Source: an uncultured Anaerolineae bacterium
Lineage (GTDB): Bacteria > Chloroflexota > Anaerolineae > Promineifilales > Promineifilaceae
Length of the DNA: 64,000 bases
Direction: 5' to 3'
Assembly (NCBI GenBank): GCA_905479495.1
Contig: CAJQMR010000007.1
Coordinates: 186,001-250,000, forward strand
The notes below the pieces were generated by a model, which saw only the letters and a program-made list of their open reading frames with translations, was not told the origin of the DNA and ran no database searches. The stretch's first letter is position 1; every line of letters begins with the position of its first letter. Below are positions 1 to 9,369 of this stretch, in pieces. A program made the position numbers and the translations under genes.

Positions 1-487
1 TCATCGCCACAAAAAAGAGCACGCTGGCCATCACCACAATGGTGCGGATCGAGCCATCATCCCCAGGAATGGGGGTAAAGGGCAGCGCCACGAAAACAAA
101 AACCAGCATGACCAGGCCGTCAAACACCCGCTCCACAATAACGGTGGCCAGACTGGCGCTCATGGGCACATCTTCACGGCGGCGCAGCACATAAGAGCGC
201 AGCACTTCGCCAGCGCGGAAAGGGTAGATGTTGTTGCCCATGTAGCCAATGACCACCACGGGGAACAGTTGGCGCAGGGGAATTTGTTTTAACGGCCGTA
301 ACATATAATCCCAGCGCCACGTCCGCGCCCAGACCGCCACAAAATAAACGGCCACACCCGGCAGCAGCCACCAATAGTTGGCAGCCTGCAAACCGCTCCA
401 GACATCATTCAGCTCCAGCCCGCGCAGCGCCAGCCAAAGAAAAACGGCGCTGATGGCAACGCCGACCCAAAAGTAAATACGTTTCAA
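1..487 (-). CDS. LPG-synthase-type TM protein (YbhN/UPF0104-like), partial
   Basis: The reading frame opens with a TTG at 487-485, preceded by a GAGG-type ribosome site, and stays open to the left edge, so the C-terminus is missing. The visible 162 residues are very hydrophobic, with a first membrane helix directly at the N-terminus. They contain the family signature [19 protein letters not shown] near residues 79-97. This places it in the lysylphosphatidylglycerol-synthase transmembrane (flippase-like) family. Members are polytopic inner-membrane proteins, often next to glycosyltransferases. The substrate cannot be told from this fragment. The start is a choice: no ATG lies close by in frame. 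Confidence 0.8.
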   Translation of the reverse strand, partial: MKRIYFWVGVAISAVFLWLALRGLELNDVWSGLQAANYWWLLPGVAVYFVAVWARTWRWDYMLRPLKQIPLRQLFPVVVIGYMGNNIYPFRAGEVLRSYVLRRREDVPMSASLATVIVERVFDGLVMLVFVFVALPFTPIPGDDGSIRTIVVMASVLFFVAM

Positions 488-715
488 AGAAAATAACCTC
501 AATGTTTATAATACACGGTGCCGCAGCACAAACCGCAATTGTAGCAAATCACCACAGGAATTTCGAAATCGCGAATTGGCAAGATGGTTCTTGTGATTTT
601 TTTAAGAAAAGCCAAATTTGAGAACGAGTTACGTTAACCAGCTTTTGGCTTTCACTGTATCATGCAGATAGCCTCTGTCATCTTGAATTACGGTTCTTGA
701 ATGATGGTGGGCCGC

Positions 716-772
716 AGCAGAAATCACCTTTTCTGCTACTGCTTTGACAAGCGTTTAAAATTATGCTAATTT
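716..772 (+). promoter_or_regulatory. Promoter of the cold-shock gene with upstream dyad
   Basis: A TTGACA box (744-749) and TAATTT (767-772) are separated by 17 bases, and a TG one base before the -10 makes it an extended -10 promoter. A perfect 8-bp inverted repeat, AGCAGAAA/TTTCTGCT (716-723 and 730-737), lies just upstream of the -35. A start near 779 would give a leader of about 70 bases before the GTG at 849, which fits cold-shock genes, whose leaders often control translation. The rest of the 488-848 gap shows nothing recognisable. Confidence 0.6.
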
Positions 773-848
773 TTAACCAGTTTCTGTATGGCAATTTTCA
801 TGATTAATTAGGGAAATTGCTTTGTTTAATCTTAGGAGGTTGGTAACC

Positions 849-1064
849 GTGGCAGAACGTGAAGTCGGTACTGTAAAGTGGTTCAATAATGACAAGGGTT
901 ATGGTTTTATTGAGCGCGATGCAGGTGGGGACATCTTCGTCCATTACAGTGCCATTCAAGGCAGTGGCTATCGTTCGTTGGAAGATGGCCAGCGGGTAGA
1001 ATTTGCAGTAGCAGAAGGTCCTCGGGGGCTTCAGGCCCAAGAGGTAAACCGAATCGCTGATTAG
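849..1064 (+). CDS. csp: Cold-shock domain protein (CspA family)
   Basis: This 71-residue protein is a single cold-shock OB-fold domain. It has the RNP1-type motif KGYGFIE and the RNP2-type motif DIFVHYSAI, with VGTVKWFN at the N-terminus. Such proteins bind single-stranded RNA and act as RNA chaperones. The start is the GTG at 849, because a strong AGGAGG lies about ten bases upstream; a frame-compatible ATG at 822 lies before that ribosome site and would give an odd N-terminal extension. The gene has its own promoter and ends in a strong hairpin terminator, so it is transcribed alone. Confidence 0.93.
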   Translation: MAEREVGTVKWFNNDKGYGFIERDAGGDIFVHYSAIQGSGYRSLEDGQRVEFAVAEGPRGLQAQEVNRIAD

Positions 1065-1082
1065 CATCTCTAACTTGCAACC

Positions 1083-1117
1083 AAAAAGAGCACATCGTCC
1101 GATGTGCTCTTTTTTTA
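1083..1117. terminator. Bidirectional intrinsic terminator between csp and dnaN
   Basis: A perfect stem, GAGCACATCG/CGATGTGCTC (1088-1097 and 1100-1109), is flanked by an A run on the left and seven or more Ts on the right. It can stop transcription of csp on the plus strand and of dnaN on the minus strand, since the two genes converge here. Confidence 0.9.
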
Positions 1118-1139
1118 TGCCTAAAAATGTTTGCAACAA

Positions 1140-2273
1140 TTACCGACCGAAGTGCATGGGCATGATGATGTGGACAAAATCATTGTCGCCCACGGGTTTA
1201 ATAACGCCGGGTTCCATGGGATTGGTGGTTTCTAGCGCCACTTGTGGTGTGTCGATAACGTTTAACACGTCGGTCATGTATTTCACGTTGAAGGCAATCT
1301 CGATGGACTCGCCATCGACGTTGGCATCAATCGGGGCGACGGAGTCGCCTGTTTCGGTGCTGGTGGCGGCAATAACGGCCGAACCGGGACTGAGTTCATC
1401 CCCTGGCTCGATGCGCACTCTGGCGGTGTGGCTGGATTCGCGGGCAAAAATTTCGGCGCGCTTGCAGGCGCTGCGAAATTCGGCCGTGCTCAGTACGGTG
1501 CGTGTCAAGTTATTCTTGGGGATGATGGGCGTGTAGTCCGGGAATGTTTCATTGATGAGCTGGGAAACCAAAACCACGTTGTCCATGTCGAATACGACCT
1601 GATTGCGGCCTTCGGGTAGAGAAATGTAGACGGCATCGGTGTCATCGCTAGCAATGCGGGCCAGTTCCATCAGCGCCCGTGCCGGAATGATGATGTCTAC
1701 GGGCTTTTCTACATAGCCGGGAATATGGGCGGAGCGCAAGGAGAGGCGGAAACCATCGGTGGCGGCCATGAGCATTTTGCTATCTTCAAAATGGGTTGAG
1801 ACGCCGGTGAGGGTGGGGCGGGTGTCGTCCGTAGCGGCGGCCATAGCTACCTGACTGATCATTTGTTTGAGTACGGCCGTTTCTACCCGAATCCTGCTAT
1901 CCTGATCTGGCTGCGGCACCAGCGGGAACTCCTGGGCGTCGATGCCTTTGATGTTGGCCTCCGTTCGGCCGCAGGTCACGTGAATCGTCTGTGTTTGCTC
2001 GTTAAGCACCAAATCAACCCGATCCTGGGGGAGCGCACCGACCAAATCACCAAACGTGCGGGCCGGAACGGTGATGGAACCTTCTTCTTCAACCTTAGCC
2101 CCAATCCAGGCGGTGACCACAATTTCCAGATTGGTGGCTGATAGCTTGAGACGGCCGTTGTCGGTTTCTAGCAGCACGTTAGCCAACACGGGCAGCATAG
2201 ACCGGGTGCTCACGGCTCGACTAACGATATTTAACCCTTTTGCCAAGTTTTCTTGCAGACAGGAAACCTTCAT
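1140..2273 (-). CDS. dnaN: DNA polymerase III beta sliding clamp
   Basis: This protein of 377 residues is the usual length for the ring-forming clamp that tethers DNA polymerase III to DNA. It begins MKVSCLQENLAKGL and has the three-domain clamp pattern, with SRAVSTRSMLPVLANVLLE in domain I and the C-terminal hydrophobic tail ending HIIMPMHFGR, where the conserved MPM(R/H) sits in the partner-binding pocket. An AGGGAGAG ribosome site precedes the ATG. The gene is not beside dnaA or recF here, as often happens in Chloroflexota. A terminator shared with csp follows it. Confidence 0.97.
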   Translation of the reverse strand: MKVSCLQENLAKGLNIVSRAVSTRSMLPVLANVLLETDNGRLKLSATNLEIVVTAWIGAKVEEEGSITVPARTFGDLVGALPQDRVDLVLNEQTQTIHVTCGRTEANIKGIDAQEFPLVPQPDQDSRIRVETAVLKQMISQVAMAAATDDTRPTLTGVSTHFEDSKMLMAATDGFRLSLRSAHIPGYVEKPVDIIIPARALMELARIASDDTDAVYISLPEGRNQVVFDMDNVVLVSQLINETFPDYTPIIPKNNLTRTVLSTAEFRSACKRAEIFARESSHTARVRIEPGDELSPGSAVIAATSTETGDSVAPIDANVDGESIEIAFNVKYMTDVLNVIDTPQVALETTNPMEPGVIKPVGDNDFVHIIMPMHFGR

Positions 2274-2429
2274 TGCCCACTCTCCCTAAAGTATTGTTGT
2301 ATTATCCCGCATGTGCGCCTGTGGATAGTATACAGGAACGGGGGGCGCAGGGCAAGACGAGAGTGGGGGTGAATTAAAAGAAGAATGGGACGCAGATAAA
2401 CGTAGATGACGCTGATTTTTTGTTCGATC

Positions 2430-3650
2430 TTATTCGCGACGTAACCAGTCCAACGCCCCAATCCCAGCCGTGTGGCCCGAGGCGAAGCAGGCGGTCAGCA
2501 GGTAGCCGCCCGTTGGGGCTTCCCAGTCCAGCATTTCGCCCGCGCAGAAGACGCCGGGTAGGTCGTGCAGCATCAATGTTTGGTCTAAAGCAGCGAAGGT
2601 GACGCCGCCAGCACTGCTAATCGCTTCGGCCAATGGCCGTGGTGCGGTGAGGGTGATGGGCAGGGCTTTGATGGCCGCTGCCAGCCGGGCAGGGTCAGCA
2701 AAGTTGGCAGGCGGCACAAATTCCCGCAGCAGCCCCACTTTGACCCCTTTTAGATGAACGCGGCTTTGTAGGTGGCTGGACATCGAGCGCGAACCGCGCG
2801 GTTTGGCCAGCCGTTGGCGCAGGTCGGCTTCGGATTTGTCGGGGGCCAGATCGAGGTGGAAGGTGGCACGGCCGTTTGCGGCAATCTCGTCGCGCAGCAG
2901 GGCAGAGGCGGCATAAATCAAGCTGCCCTCTACGCCGGTTTCGGTGATAATAAATTCGCCTTGCTGCTGGAAATTGTGGAAGTGGAGAACGGCCGTTTTC
3001 ACCGGTGCGCCCGCAAATTTTTCCCGAAAATGATCGCTCCAGCCCACATCAAAGCCGCAGTTGGCAGGCCGGAGCGGTGCAATCTCCACCCCGCGCGCTT
3101 GCAGCAACGGCACCCAACCGCCATCAGAGCCAAGCTTGGGCCAGCTGCCGCCGCCCAGCGCCAGGATCACGGCATCCGCTATGACTTGCTTTTCGCCGTC
3201 TGGTGTCGCAAAGCGGAGCGCGCCATTATCTGCCCAGCCCAGCCAGCGGTGCTGCCTGTGGAAAGTCACGCCTGCCACGCGCAGGCGGTGTAGCCAGGCG
3301 CGCAGCAGTGGGGAGGCTTTCATCGTGGACGGGAAAACGCGCCCAGAACTACCGACAAACGTCTCAATGCCCAAATCGTGTACCCAGGTGCGTAATGCAT
3401 CCGGGCCAAACGTGGCCAGCAGGGGTTCAATGTGGGAGCGACTGGCACCGTAGCGACTGAGGAATGATTCGAGTGGTTCGGAATGGGTAAGGTTGAGGCC
3501 GCCGCGACCGGCCAGCAAAAATTTGCGCCCGACGGAGCGCATCGCATCGTACACGGTGACGGCAACGCCGCCCTGGCTGAGCTGTTCAGCAGCCATCAAT
3601 CCGGCGGGGCCACCGCCAATGACGGCGGCTGTAAGGGTGGTGGGGGACAT
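2430..3650 (-). CDS. HI0933/YhiN-type FAD-dependent flavoprotein
   Basis: The protein has 406 residues from the ATG at 3650; longer upstream starts would overlap the preceding gene. The N-terminus carries a dinucleotide-binding fold, AAVIGGGPAGLMAAEQL, followed by GRKFLLAGRGGLNLTHSE, typical of the HI0933/YhiN family. The C-terminal GVFCAGEMLDWEAPTGGY and LLTACFASG close the FAD site. It looks like the subgroup sometimes labelled TIGR03862. The substrate is unknown. It starts seven bases after the GrpB-family gene stops, so the two are probably co-transcribed. Confidence 0.88.
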   Translation of the reverse strand: MSPTTLTAAVIGGGPAGLMAAEQLSQGGVAVTVYDAMRSVGRKFLLAGRGGLNLTHSEPLESFLSRYGASRSHIEPLLATFGPDALRTWVHDLGIETFVGSSGRVFPSTMKASPLLRAWLHRLRVAGVTFHRQHRWLGWADNGALRFATPDGEKQVIADAVILALGGGSWPKLGSDGGWVPLLQARGVEIAPLRPANCGFDVGWSDHFREKFAGAPVKTAVLHFHNFQQQGEFIITETGVEGSLIYAASALLRDEIAANGRATFHLDLAPDKSEADLRQRLAKPRGSRSMSSHLQSRVHLKGVKVGLLREFVPPANFADPARLAAAIKALPITLTAPRPLAEAISSAGGVTFAALDQTLMLHDLPGVFCAGEMLDWEAPTGGYLLTACFASGHTAGIGALDWLRRE

Positions 3651-3657
3651 GATGTTT

Positions 3658-4212
3658 TTAGGGTTCCCAGTGGGTAAATTGGGCCCATGTGTGGGCCGCA
3701 TCCCAGATGAGATCGTAGACCGGGTCTTTGATGTCGTAGTACGTTTCCACATCGTCGCCGTGGTGTTTGGCCAGCTGGCGCTTAATAATTTCCACGGCTT
3801 GCGCGGAGCGGGGATGGGCGCGCAGGTAATCGCGGAAGAGCAGCGGGTAGCGCTGGTTGAGTTTCCCTGCTACGCGCACATGAATGTGGGCCCGTCGCTG
3901 ACCTTCTGGCTGGATGAAAAGGAACTTTTGCCAATTTTCCGGAGCCGGGTCTGCGCCAGGAGGGACGTGGTCTGTCGCATCTTCACGGAACTGCTGGAAT
4001 CCGGCATTAAGCACTGCCTGCCGCACCGCTTCACTCAAAGCTGCCACGGTCACCTGCACATCAATCACATCCTTGGCTCCCAACCCCGGCACCGAGGTTG
4101 AGCCAATGTGATCAATGCGCAGCGCCAGCGGACCGAGCGCAGCCGAAAGCGCTTTTTCAATTTCAGTGAATTCTTGGGGCCAACGGCCGTCGTAAGTTGA
4201 AATCGTAATCAT
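3658..4212 (-). CDS. GrpB family protein (UPF0157, nucleotidyltransferase-like fold)
   Basis: This protein of 184 residues carries the family hallmark RIDHIGSTSVPGLGAKDVID around residues 37-56, in which the GSTSVPG and (K)D.ID residues correspond to the nucleotidyltransferase active site. GrpB-family proteins are widespread, poorly characterised, and sometimes fused to CoaE. An HVRVAG segment and a basic, helical C-terminal half complete the fold. It is followed directly by the flavoprotein gene, suggesting a two-gene unit. The exact reaction is unknown. Confidence 0.88.
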   Translation of the reverse strand: MITISTYDGRWPQEFTEIEKALSAALGPLALRIDHIGSTSVPGLGAKDVIDVQVTVAALSEAVRQAVLNAGFQQFREDATDHVPPGADPAPENWQKFLFIQPEGQRRAHIHVRVAGKLNQRYPLLFRDYLRAHPRSAQAVEIIKRQLAKHHGDDVETYYDIKDPVYDLIWDAAHTWAQFTHWEP

Positions 4213-4229
4213 TTTTCTGCGCCTCTGCG

Positions 4230-5060
4230 TTAAAGAAGATACCCCAGCGCAATCAAAGTGCCGCTGATGAGCTCAACGCCCACTTCCTGAAAGCCAAACT
4301 TTTTGATGTTGGCGATGGGTCGGGCTTGCTGTGCGGTCCAGATGGCTCGCAGCAAGAAGCCGACAAAAGGCACCACCGCCAGCCAGGGAATGAAACCCGC
4401 TACGGCCGTTCCCAGCACCAGCACCAATCCTACCACATGGCTCCATAACAAAGGTTGCCGCTTAAACGGCCGTTCGTGGGTATCGGCAATGCGCTGCCGC
4501 ACGTAAAACACGCCCAGCACATTTTGCGCCGCCATCAAGCCCCAAATCAACCACACCGTGGGGTACGAGGTGCCAATGGTGGCCAGCATCGCTGCCGGAG
4601 CCATGAGGGCTAGCCCAGCCGCGCCAATCAACTCCATTTGCAGCGTGCGTGTGCTCTGGCGGCTGCGGGCGGCCTGTAAATAAGCAGCCAGTAGCAGGGC
4701 AAACGGCAGCACCAACCACAGCAGGGCAAATTGGCCCAGGAGCAGCAAGCCAACGGCGCACAGCAGCACGATGCCCCCCAGCAGCAGTATCAGGCGTAGG
4801 GCGATTGGCTCATCACTGCGCCGACCGCGTCCCTGCCGGGCGCGCAGCCAGACGGTGGCCGGCTGACGCAGCAAGAAGGCGGCCAATCCGCCGAGCAGCA
4901 CCAGCCAGACGGGTAAAGTGAATAGTTGGGCAACGGCCGTTCCCACCAAAAAGGGCACCAGTAGCCAGGCCCAGGAACCGTGTTCGGCTGGCAAAATGAG
5001 CTGTTTGCGGAAGCGGGACGGCCGTTTGGCCTGTGGTTGTGAATCGGTCATGGTGTTCAT
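4230..5060 (-). CDS. YwiC-like membrane protein
   Basis: This polytopic protein of 276 residues has about eight hydrophobic helices. It shows the family signature LILPAEHGSWAWLLVPFLVG near residues 21-40, which matches the YwiC-like family. In Bacillus subtilis ywiC lies beside fnr and nar genes, but its role is not settled. Two ATGs, residues 1 and 4, could both start the protein. The next gene upstream on the same strand is another polytopic membrane protein with oxidase-like histidines, which supports a respiratory or N-oxide link for the trio. That link is an inference. Confidence 0.82.
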   Translation of the reverse strand: MNTMTDSQPQAKRPSRFRKQLILPAEHGSWAWLLVPFLVGTAVAQLFTLPVWLVLLGGLAAFLLRQPATVWLRARQGRGRRSDEPIALRLILLLGGIVLLCAVGLLLLGQFALLWLVLPFALLLAAYLQAARSRQSTRTLQMELIGAAGLALMAPAAMLATIGTSYPTVWLIWGLMAAQNVLGVFYVRQRIADTHERPFKRQPLLWSHVVGLVLVLGTAVAGFIPWLAVVPFVGFLLRAIWTAQQARPIANIKKFGFQEVGVELISGTLIALGYLL

Positions 5061-5113
5061 TTTATCTTGAGTGTCGTTCTCGTGAAAGTGGAAAAAATTG
5101 GACGCAGATCACC

Positions 5114-5172
5114 CTGATTTGCCTGATGCTGTTGGGTAATTGCTTCGTGATCAGGGTAATCAGGCAAATCAG
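5114..5172. repeat. Long intergenic inverted repeat
   Basis: CTGATTTGCCTGAT (5114-5127) and its exact reverse complement ATCAGGCAAATCAG (5159-5172) can pair over 14 bases with a 31-base loop. It sits between the membrane-protein stop and the YwiC-like start on the minus strand. It resembles other short palindromic repeats in gaps of the left 19 kb. There is no T run on either side, so it is more likely a repeat or RNA-stability element than a classical terminator. Confidence 0.75.
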
Positions 5173-5176
5173 CGTT

Positions 5177-6259
5177 CTATTTTGGGAGGCGTTTGCTTGT
5201 GGCAGCCAAAAAAACCATTTGGCCCATGAACCACAAAATGGCCACCGCATTTAGCAAGCCGCCCCAGGCCCGCACCGGCTGCCAGGCCCCGATGTCGCCT
5301 AAGACGCGCAGCAGCAGCGCCAGATGTAGAAAAATTGTCGGTCCGTACAAAATCGGATGAAAGCGAATCTGGATAGGCAAAATGGAGGGCACGATGATGG
5401 GCGCATGGGCAAAAATCATGCCAAAAACAAAGCCGACAAAAACAGCGTGCAGCATAAAGTCGTAGCGCGGGCCAGCCACGGCTTGCCCCAGCAGCAGCGC
5501 CGTCAGGCCGCCCACCAGCAGCCAACCGTAGCCCAGCAGCAAGTTCACGGCGATGAAGCGGGTCAGTCCGGTGCGGCGCACGGTGCGCCGGGCGATGTCA
5601 AACAGCCCCAGCCATAGTGCCAGGGCCATCAGTCCCAACCCGATCAGGCGCGTGCCCAGGCTGCCCCAAATGAGCACGGTGAGCAACCCCACCATGAAAA
5701 GCGCCACAGCTGCCCCAAACAGCCGGATTGTGTTGGCTGATAGGCGAGCGACGCGGCTCAATTCGAGCCGTTCGCCGACAATCGTGAGCACCAAAAAGCC
5801 CGCCCACCAATACACAATGCGGAAAATAGGCCAGCCGCCCAGCCACAGCCCATTGCCCACCAGCCAGCAAACTGCGCCCAAACCCATCGTCATCGTGTAG
5901 CTGGCCGGGTGCTGGCGAATGATGTGCAGGAATACGGCCGTTAATCCCAAACTGCCCAACAACAGCAGCCACTGCCCCACCGGCAGTGGCAAGCCCACCA
6001 CTAACCAGACAGCCCCGATGCCACTTAACACAGGCCCCACAAATGTCCACGGTTTTCTAATGGCGACGGCCCGCTCCAGGCTGATCAGCGCACCCAAAAA
6101 GCCGGAAATCATCAGCGGGCCATGCAGTGCGGGCAGCATGGGCTGCCAGACAGGCCAGTGCCAACCCACGCGGATGAGTCCGGCCCACAGTGCTGCCAGC
6201 AAGGTAATCAGCACAGCCGCCATGATGGGCAATTGAATGGGTGGAAGCTTAGGTTTCAT
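5177..6259 (-). CDS. Polytopic membrane protein, NnrS/oxidase-subunit-I-like
   Basis: From the ATG at 6259 the protein has 360 residues, nearly all in about ten to twelve membrane helices. Conserved-looking polar spots sit within helices: ALHGPLMISGFLGALISLER near residue 40, ERLELSR in the middle, and MLHAVFVGFVFGMIFAHAP in the C-terminal third. Membrane histidines spaced like this recall the NnrS and heme-copper oxidase superfamilies, but the match is distant and may be structural only. An in-frame extension upstream to 6454 runs through a repeat and overlaps the cupin gene, so it was not used. Neighbours are a cupin gene upstream and the YwiC-like gene downstream. Confidence 0.65.
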   Translation of the reverse strand: MKPKLPPIQLPIMAAVLITLLAALWAGLIRVGWHWPVWQPMLPALHGPLMISGFLGALISLERAVAIRKPWTFVGPVLSGIGAVWLVVGLPLPVGQWLLLLGSLGLTAVFLHIIRQHPASYTMTMGLGAVCWLVGNGLWLGGWPIFRIVYWWAGFLVLTIVGERLELSRVARLSANTIRLFGAAVALFMVGLLTVLIWGSLGTRLIGLGLMALALWLGLFDIARRTVRRTGLTRFIAVNLLLGYGWLLVGGLTALLLGQAVAGPRYDFMLHAVFVGFVFGMIFAHAPIIVPSILPIQIRFHPILYGPTIFLHLALLLRVLGDIGAWQPVRAWGGLLNAVAILWFMGQMVFLAATSKRLPK

Positions 6260-6267
6260 TGATTTAT

Positions 6268-6325
6268 TTATCCGCAGATTTTGCAGATTAACGCAGATTT
6301 TTTGCTTTTGATCTGCGAAATCTAT
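6268..6325. repeat. Degenerate CGCAGATT intergenic repeat
   Basis: The 76-base gap between the cupin gene and the membrane-protein gene is made of repeated units of the form CGCAGATTTTGCAGATT, followed by an inverted unit ATCTGCGAAATCT. Related sequences lie near 2390, 4215, 11545, 16060 and 18890. They are non-coding and look like a dispersed repeat family. Confidence 0.6.
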
Positions 6326-6335
6326 GGATAGGCTT

Positions 6336-6665
6336 CTATTTTGTGACGGTGAGGGTGAGCAGCATGGTAACGGCCGTTTTGGCCAAAACACTATGCGGCA
6401 AATGAGCTGGCATTTGCACCCAGGTACCTGGTCGCGCTTCGATTGTATCTTCACCCAGTGTCAGCGTGGCTTCTCCGCTTAAGAAATGGAGGGTGGCGGG
6501 GAATGCGGCCGTATGCTCCGTTAACTCTTCCCCGGTGGCAAAGCCAAACAGGGTGACCTTCAACAAATCATCACTGTACACCTTGCGACTCACGATGGAT
6601 TCCGCCGGGATTTCTGGCAGCAGCGCCGCTAAATTTTCAACAAGTCCATAGGTTGGTTCACTCAT
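6336..6665 (-). CDS. Small cupin-domain protein
   Basis: This 109-residue protein is a single cupin barrel. The segment HTAAFPATLHFLSGEATLTL holds the first motif and PGTWVQMPAHLPHSV the second, with histidines available as metal ligands. Such small cupins bind a metal and either sense or modify small molecules. It is followed on the same strand by the oxidase-like membrane protein and the YwiC-like gene, so it may be the soluble partner of a three-gene unit. The substrate cannot be inferred. Confidence 0.83.
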   Translation of the reverse strand: MSEPTYGLVENLAALLPEIPAESIVSRKVYSDDLLKVTLFGFATGEELTEHTAAFPATLHFLSGEATLTLGEDTIEARPGTWVQMPAHLPHSVLAKTAVTMLLTLTVTK

Positions 6666-6765
6666 CTTTTTTCTCCAATGTTTGGGTTAAGAGCCTCTAT
6701 TTTAACAGGTGAACGGGGAGAAACATTGCAATAGATCAAGTTTGGGGGTGGATGCCCATACCCCT

Positions 6766-6800
6766 AAACAAAAACGCCGCTGCCTGTTCAGGCAGCGGCG
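6766..6800 (-). terminator. Intrinsic terminator after lon
   Basis: CGCCGCTGCC and GGCAGCGGCG (6775-6784 and 6791-6800) form a perfect 10-bp stem with a 6-base loop. Read on the minus strand it is followed by TTTTTGTTT, so it ends transcription coming from lon. Confidence 0.9.
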
Positions 6801-6823
6801 TAGTATTGTGTCAAACGAATTGG

Positions 6824-9238
6824 CTAACTGTTGTCTGCTCGCAGCGGCGGCACGCCAGACCCACTTTGGGTTTGGGGCAGGGGCACATTCATACTTTCAT
6901 TGCCGGAGCTAACCGTAAAAGGCGCTTCCGTAGCGGGTAGCAGGGCGATGGCCAATACCTCATGGAGGTGGCTCACCGGGATTAGTTCCAGCTCTTCCCG
7001 AATAGAATCGGGCAATTCAGGAATATCCTTGGCGTTATCCTTAGGCAAAATAACCGTTTTGATACCGGCACGATGGGCCGCAATCGTTTTCGATTTAAGA
7101 CCACCGATGGCTAGTGCCTTGCCCCGCAGCGTCACCTCGCCGGTCATCGCCACATCGCGGCGCACGGGGCGGCGGGTAAAGGCGGAGATGATTGCCGTGG
7201 CCATACCGATGCCTGCGCTGGGGCCATCTTTTGGTGTGGCACCATCCGGCACATGCACGTGGATGTTTACCTTATCAAAGATAGTTGGTTCCAAGCCCAG
7301 TGACCGCGCATTGGCCCGCGCATAGGTCAGCGCCGCCTGGGCCGATTCGCGCATCACGTCGCCCAGTGAGCCGGTAAGCGTAATCTTGCCGCTTCCTTCG
7401 CTCAGGCTGACTTCGATGGGCAGGGTATCACCGCCGAAGCTATTGACTGCCAGGCCAGTAACCACACCAATCTCGTCCTGTTCTTCGGCAATGCCGTAGC
7501 GGAACTTCGTCGGGCCGAGATATTCGGTGATCTCTTCTGGCGTGATTGTGAACGGGCCAGTTTCGCCACCGGCCACCTTCACCGCAATTTTGCGTACCAC
7601 GGAGCCGATGCTGCGCTCCAGGTTGCGTACGCCCGCTTCCCGCGTGTAGTAGCGAATAAGATGTTTTAACGATTCTTTCGTCAGCGTGACAGCCACATCA
7701 CCAATGCCGTGGCCTTCTAGCTGCTTGGGCAGTAGATAGCCGTCGGCAATCGCTACTTTTTCTTCTTCGATGTAGCCAGGCATGGTGATCGTTTCCATGC
7801 GGTCTAGTAGCGGTGCAGGAATGGTGCTGAGTTGATTGGAGGTGGTGATGAAAATCACCTGGCTCAGATCAAACGGCACTTCCAGATAATGATCGGTAAA
7901 GTTGCTGTTTTGTTCAGGGTCCAACACTTCCAAGAGGGCAGATGATGGATCCCCACGCCAATCGGTGCCAACCTTGTCGATTTCGTCCAGTACGATGACT
8001 GGATTGCGTGTTTCGGCGTCGCGCAGAGCGCGGATGATGCGGCCCGGAATCGCCCCAATGTAGGTGCGGCGATGGCCACGAATTTCGGCCTCATCCCGCA
8101 CGCCGCCCAGGCTGATGCGCACCATTTCTCGCCCGATGGCTCGCGCTACGGACGTGGCGATGGAGGTTTTGCCAACACCTGGAGGGCCGTTCAGGTTGAT
8201 GATGGCCCCGCGCATTTTGGCACCAGCCAACTTGCGCACGGCCACGTATTCCACAATGCGGTCTTTCACATCGTCCAGGCCATAATGATCTTCATCAAGC
8301 ACCTGCCGGACGTGATTGATTTCCAGGTTGTCCTCAGTGGCTTTGTTCCAGGGCAGCTCTGTGAGCCATTCCAGATAGGTGCGAATGACGCTGGCTTCGG
8401 CCGATTGCTGCCCTTGATACTCCAGCCGCTTGAGCTCTTTGATGGCCCGTTCATGAACATCTTCCGGCATTTCAGCGGCTTCGATTTTTTGGCGCAGCTC
8501 GTCGGGGACGCTTTCACCATCTTCACCCAATTCTTTGCGGATGGCGCGCATTTGTTCACGCAGCAGATATTCGCGTTGGGCTTTGTCGGCTCCTTCGCGG
8601 GCATCCTGCTGGATTTTGTTGCGCACTTCAGTAATGCGCAGCTCTTGTTGCAAGAATTGAATGGTGGTTTGCAGCCGTTGTTCGCCGTCGGTGGTGGCCA
8701 ACAGCTCAATTTCCGTCTCAAGGGGTAGGTTGAGCAGTCCAGCAATGTAGTCTGCCAGTTCACCCGTTGTGGTTTTACTCCGCGTGGTAGCCATCACTTG
8801 CTGGTTGGCTTCGCCCAGGGCGTCGGCGTATTGTTCCAGATAGGCAATTGCTTCGGTGATGGTTTGGCTGTCATCGCTATCGTGGATGTCGGGTAGTTCG
8901 CTGTATTGGCCAGTGAGGAACGGTTCGGCCGTTTCTAATCCGACAAATTTAACGCGGCGATGCAGCTCAACGAGCATTTGCACACCCATGTGTGGGGTGC
9001 GCAGGACATCGCGTACGGTGGCCAAAACGCCAATCGGTACTAAATCTTCTTTTTTAGGCAGCTCTACCTCGGCATTGTATTGCACGAGGATGAGCAGTTC
9101 GCCGCCACGCTCTACGGCAGCTTGAGCTGCAGCCAGGGAACGTCGTCTTCCGATGGAGATGGTGGTGGTGACACCGGGAAAGACCACGCCGCCGCGCAGC
9201 GGAACGATGGGTACGGTTACATGGGCTAATTTTTCCAT
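6824..9238 (-). CDS. lon: ATP-dependent protease Lon (La)
   Basis: This protein of 804 residues is the normal length of bacterial LonA. It has the N-terminal substrate-binding LAN domain, a coiled linker, and an AAA+ module with Walker A GPPGVGKTS and Walker B VIVLDEIDKV. The C-terminal peptidase domain has the catalytic pair Ser674 (in KDGPSAGIGM) and Lys717 (in GGLKSKTIAAH), matching S679/K722 of E. coli. It degrades misfolded and regulatory proteins in the cytoplasm. It is a single-gene unit with its own terminator. It lacks the ACGGCCGT word found around it, which probably reflects strong sequence constraint. Confidence 0.97.
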   Translation of the reverse strand: MEKLAHVTVPIVPLRGGVVFPGVTTTISIGRRRSLAAAQAAVERGGELLILVQYNAEVELPKKEDLVPIGVLATVRDVLRTPHMGVQMLVELHRRVKFVGLETAEPFLTGQYSELPDIHDSDDSQTITEAIAYLEQYADALGEANQQVMATTRSKTTTGELADYIAGLLNLPLETEIELLATTDGEQRLQTTIQFLQQELRITEVRNKIQQDAREGADKAQREYLLREQMRAIRKELGEDGESVPDELRQKIEAAEMPEDVHERAIKELKRLEYQGQQSAEASVIRTYLEWLTELPWNKATEDNLEINHVRQVLDEDHYGLDDVKDRIVEYVAVRKLAGAKMRGAIINLNGPPGVGKTSIATSVARAIGREMVRISLGGVRDEAEIRGHRRTYIGAIPGRIIRALRDAETRNPVIVLDEIDKVGTDWRGDPSSALLEVLDPEQNSNFTDHYLEVPFDLSQVIFITTSNQLSTIPAPLLDRMETITMPGYIEEEKVAIADGYLLPKQLEGHGIGDVAVTLTKESLKHLIRYYTREAGVRNLERSIGSVVRKIAVKVAGGETGPFTITPEEITEYLGPTKFRYGIAEEQDEIGVVTGLAVNSFGGDTLPIEVSLSEGSGKITLTGSLGDVMRESAQAALTYARANARSLGLEPTIFDKVNIHVHVPDGATPKDGPSAGIGMATAIISAFTRRPVRRDVAMTGEVTLRGKALAIGGLKSKTIAAHRAGIKTVILPKDNAKDIPELPDSIREELELIPVSHLHEVLAIALLPATEAPFTVSSGNESMNVPLPQTQSGSGVPPLRADNS

Positions 9239-9369
9239 GATATTGTCCTTTAACGACTCGAATCTTAATGATCCTGTACGTCTGCTTCCTGTTTTACGAT
9301 ACTCAGGGTTTCTGTCCTTTTTGCTTACACGATGGTTGTCAGGAAGTGGGATGATTCGATTTTGTCGCG

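Noticed and set aside
5033..5254. Open frame of 73 codons on the plus strand across the long inverted repeat
   Set aside because: Runs antisense to the ends of two real genes and through a non-coding palindrome.
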